Shown: piece after piece, positions 63,541-64,000 of the stretch
Layout: every line of letters starts with the position of its first letter
How positions within the stretch are numbered: the stretch's first letter is position 1
Assembly: GCF_003987345.1 (NCBI RefSeq)
Contig: NZ_PIPP01000003.1
Location: 124,001-188,000, forward strand
Source of the DNA: Aliidiomarina shirensis
GTDB lineage: Bacteria; Pseudomonadota; Gammaproteobacteria; Enterobacterales; Alteromonadaceae
Length of the DNA stretch: 64,000 bases
Direction: 5' to 3'
The notes under the pieces: model-generated
The model's database searches: none
Told to the model about the DNA's origin: nothing
What the model saw: the letters and a program-made list of their open reading frames with translations, nothing else
Translations under genes and position numbers: made by a program

Positions 63541-63590
63541 ACAACACTCGAGTGAATTCGTGATGAATCACTCGAAACGAATCGAGTTGT
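63541..63590 (-). promoter_or_regulatory. Alternative hairpins in the cusC leader
   Basis: TCGAGTGAATTC (63548-63559) can pair with GAATCACTCGA (63565-63575) with one bulge. The overlapping segment ACAACACTCGA (63541-63551) can instead pair with TCGAGTTGT (63582-63590). The two structures share the TCGA at 63548-63551 and exclude each other. They lie between the Cys/His-rich gene stop and the cusC ribosome site, so attenuation or differential expression is possible. Confidence 0.4.
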
Positions 63591-63593
63591 AGA

Positions 63594-64000
63594 TCAGGCG
63601 ATAATAGGAGGAGGTGTTGGTTTACTGGTTAGTAATGAATAAAACGACGCGGCAAGTACCGATGATGAAAAGGCTTGAATGGGTGTATGTAAATTAAGGC
63701 TGTTAAGCGCTGCACTGCAGCCATGGCCAAACATTACACAATGGCCACAATCGGCAGGGCATTTAGTACCACAATCAGAAAGATCGTCACAACAATCAGC
63801 ATCCGTGGTTTGCGTGTCAGTTGCGGTAACCTCCGCTACCTCAGAATGATGGCTTTGCGGCTCATGATTTTCTGTATGGTGCGCTTGGGTATCTTGATTC
63901 GACATGTCTACCATAGGCACTTCGGTGTTGCAGTGGCCATTGGTAGCTTCTTTTGTTGCTGGCATATGGTGCTCAGCGGCAGTTTCAGGTGTAACTAGGG
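63594..64000 (-). CDS. Cys/His-rich metal-binding protein (CopL/DUF2946-like), N-terminus beyond window
   Basis: The frame is open to the right edge, so the true start and probably a signal peptide are outside the window; an internal ATG at 63965 is unlikely to be the start. The 134 visible residues carry His-rich segments (AHHTENHEPQSHHSE) and a dense Cys cluster (DADCCDDLSDCGTKC, ADCGHCVMFGHGC). A short hydrophobic helix and a Pro-rich end (PTPPPIIA) follow. This composition and the place just upstream of cusC fit CopL or DUF2946-type periplasmic copper-binding proteins. It may buffer or sense copper for the pump. The family assignment is tentative. Confidence 0.7.
   Translation of the reverse strand, partial: LVTPETAAEHHMPATKEATNGHCNTEVPMVDMSNQDTQAHHTENHEPQSHHSEVAEVTATDTQTTDADCCDDLSDCGTKCPADCGHCVMFGHGCSAALNSLNLHTPIQAFSSSVLAASFYSLLTSKPTPPPIIA

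Noticed and set aside
1-64000. CRISPR array, tRNA/rRNA genes, insertion sequences, phage or integrated element
   Set aside because: No regularly spaced repeats, cloverleaf-like GC-rich genes, transposase or integrase frames, or composition breaks were seen.

Overview
The window is ordinary chromosomal DNA of a gammaproteobacterium. Gene order (gmk-rpoZ-spoT, recC-recB-recD), protein families and the abundance of TonB-dependent receptors fit a marine Alteromonadales member, most likely Idiomarinaceae. That placement is my inference from protein resemblance; no rRNA or other marker is present. I see no tRNA, rRNA, insertion sequence, prophage, integron or CRISPR array.

Layout. 1-3237: spoT (cut by the left edge), rpoZ and gmk, all on the minus strand. 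3405-9828: a LemA/M48 metalloprotease pair, an alpha/beta hydrolase, ferredoxin-NADP reductase, and a pair of PH-domain (YdbS/YdbT-like) membrane proteins. 10019-20598: a solute-binding-like protein, a peroxiredoxin, and the recC-recB-recD operon with ATGA overlaps. 20667-27440: a LysR/azoreductase divergent pair, a small predicted outer-membrane barrel, a GGDEF-EAL protein, lipoproteins and deoD. 27489-33484: a Fur-box-flanked iron locus with a TonB-dependent receptor facing a PepSY/DUF2271/DUF4198/flavodoxin-reductase operon. 33522-40953: DUF4199, a sigma/anti-sigma/YbjQ operon, DUF1275, a 5'-nucleotidase, a luciferase-like monooxygenase and an MFS transporter. 41049-47114: a complete FecI/FecR/transducing-receptor signalling locus ending in an M14 peptidase. 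47175-48414: bfd and two complementary bacterioferritins. 48626-50896: a small DUF6435-like gene and a TPR-GGDEF cyclase. 50980-56218: a second receptor locus with two PepSY proteins, one fused to a 2Fe-2S/FAD/NAD reductase. 56575-64000: a cusCBA-type copper/silver efflux operon preceded by a Cys/His-rich protein cut by the right edge.

The main theme of the right half is metal economy. There are three outer-membrane receptors with different control logic, two different membrane electron-transfer systems that could reduce imported ferric complexes, iron storage with its release ferredoxin, and copper export. The strongest sequence-level observations are: (i) an identical two-block promoter motif (GGAGGGA-N10-GCTGCGTA) in front of fecI and in front of its receptor gene; (ii) two adjacent bacterioferritins, one keeping the haem methionine but lacking three ferroxidase ligands, the other the reverse; (iii) a one-polypeptide NAD(P)H-FAD-2Fe-2S-PepSY reductase; and (iv) conservation of the three CusA copper-binding methionines in an enlarged RND pump. 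None is a wholly unknown system, but (i), (ii) and the receptor/M14 peptidase pairing merit follow-up.
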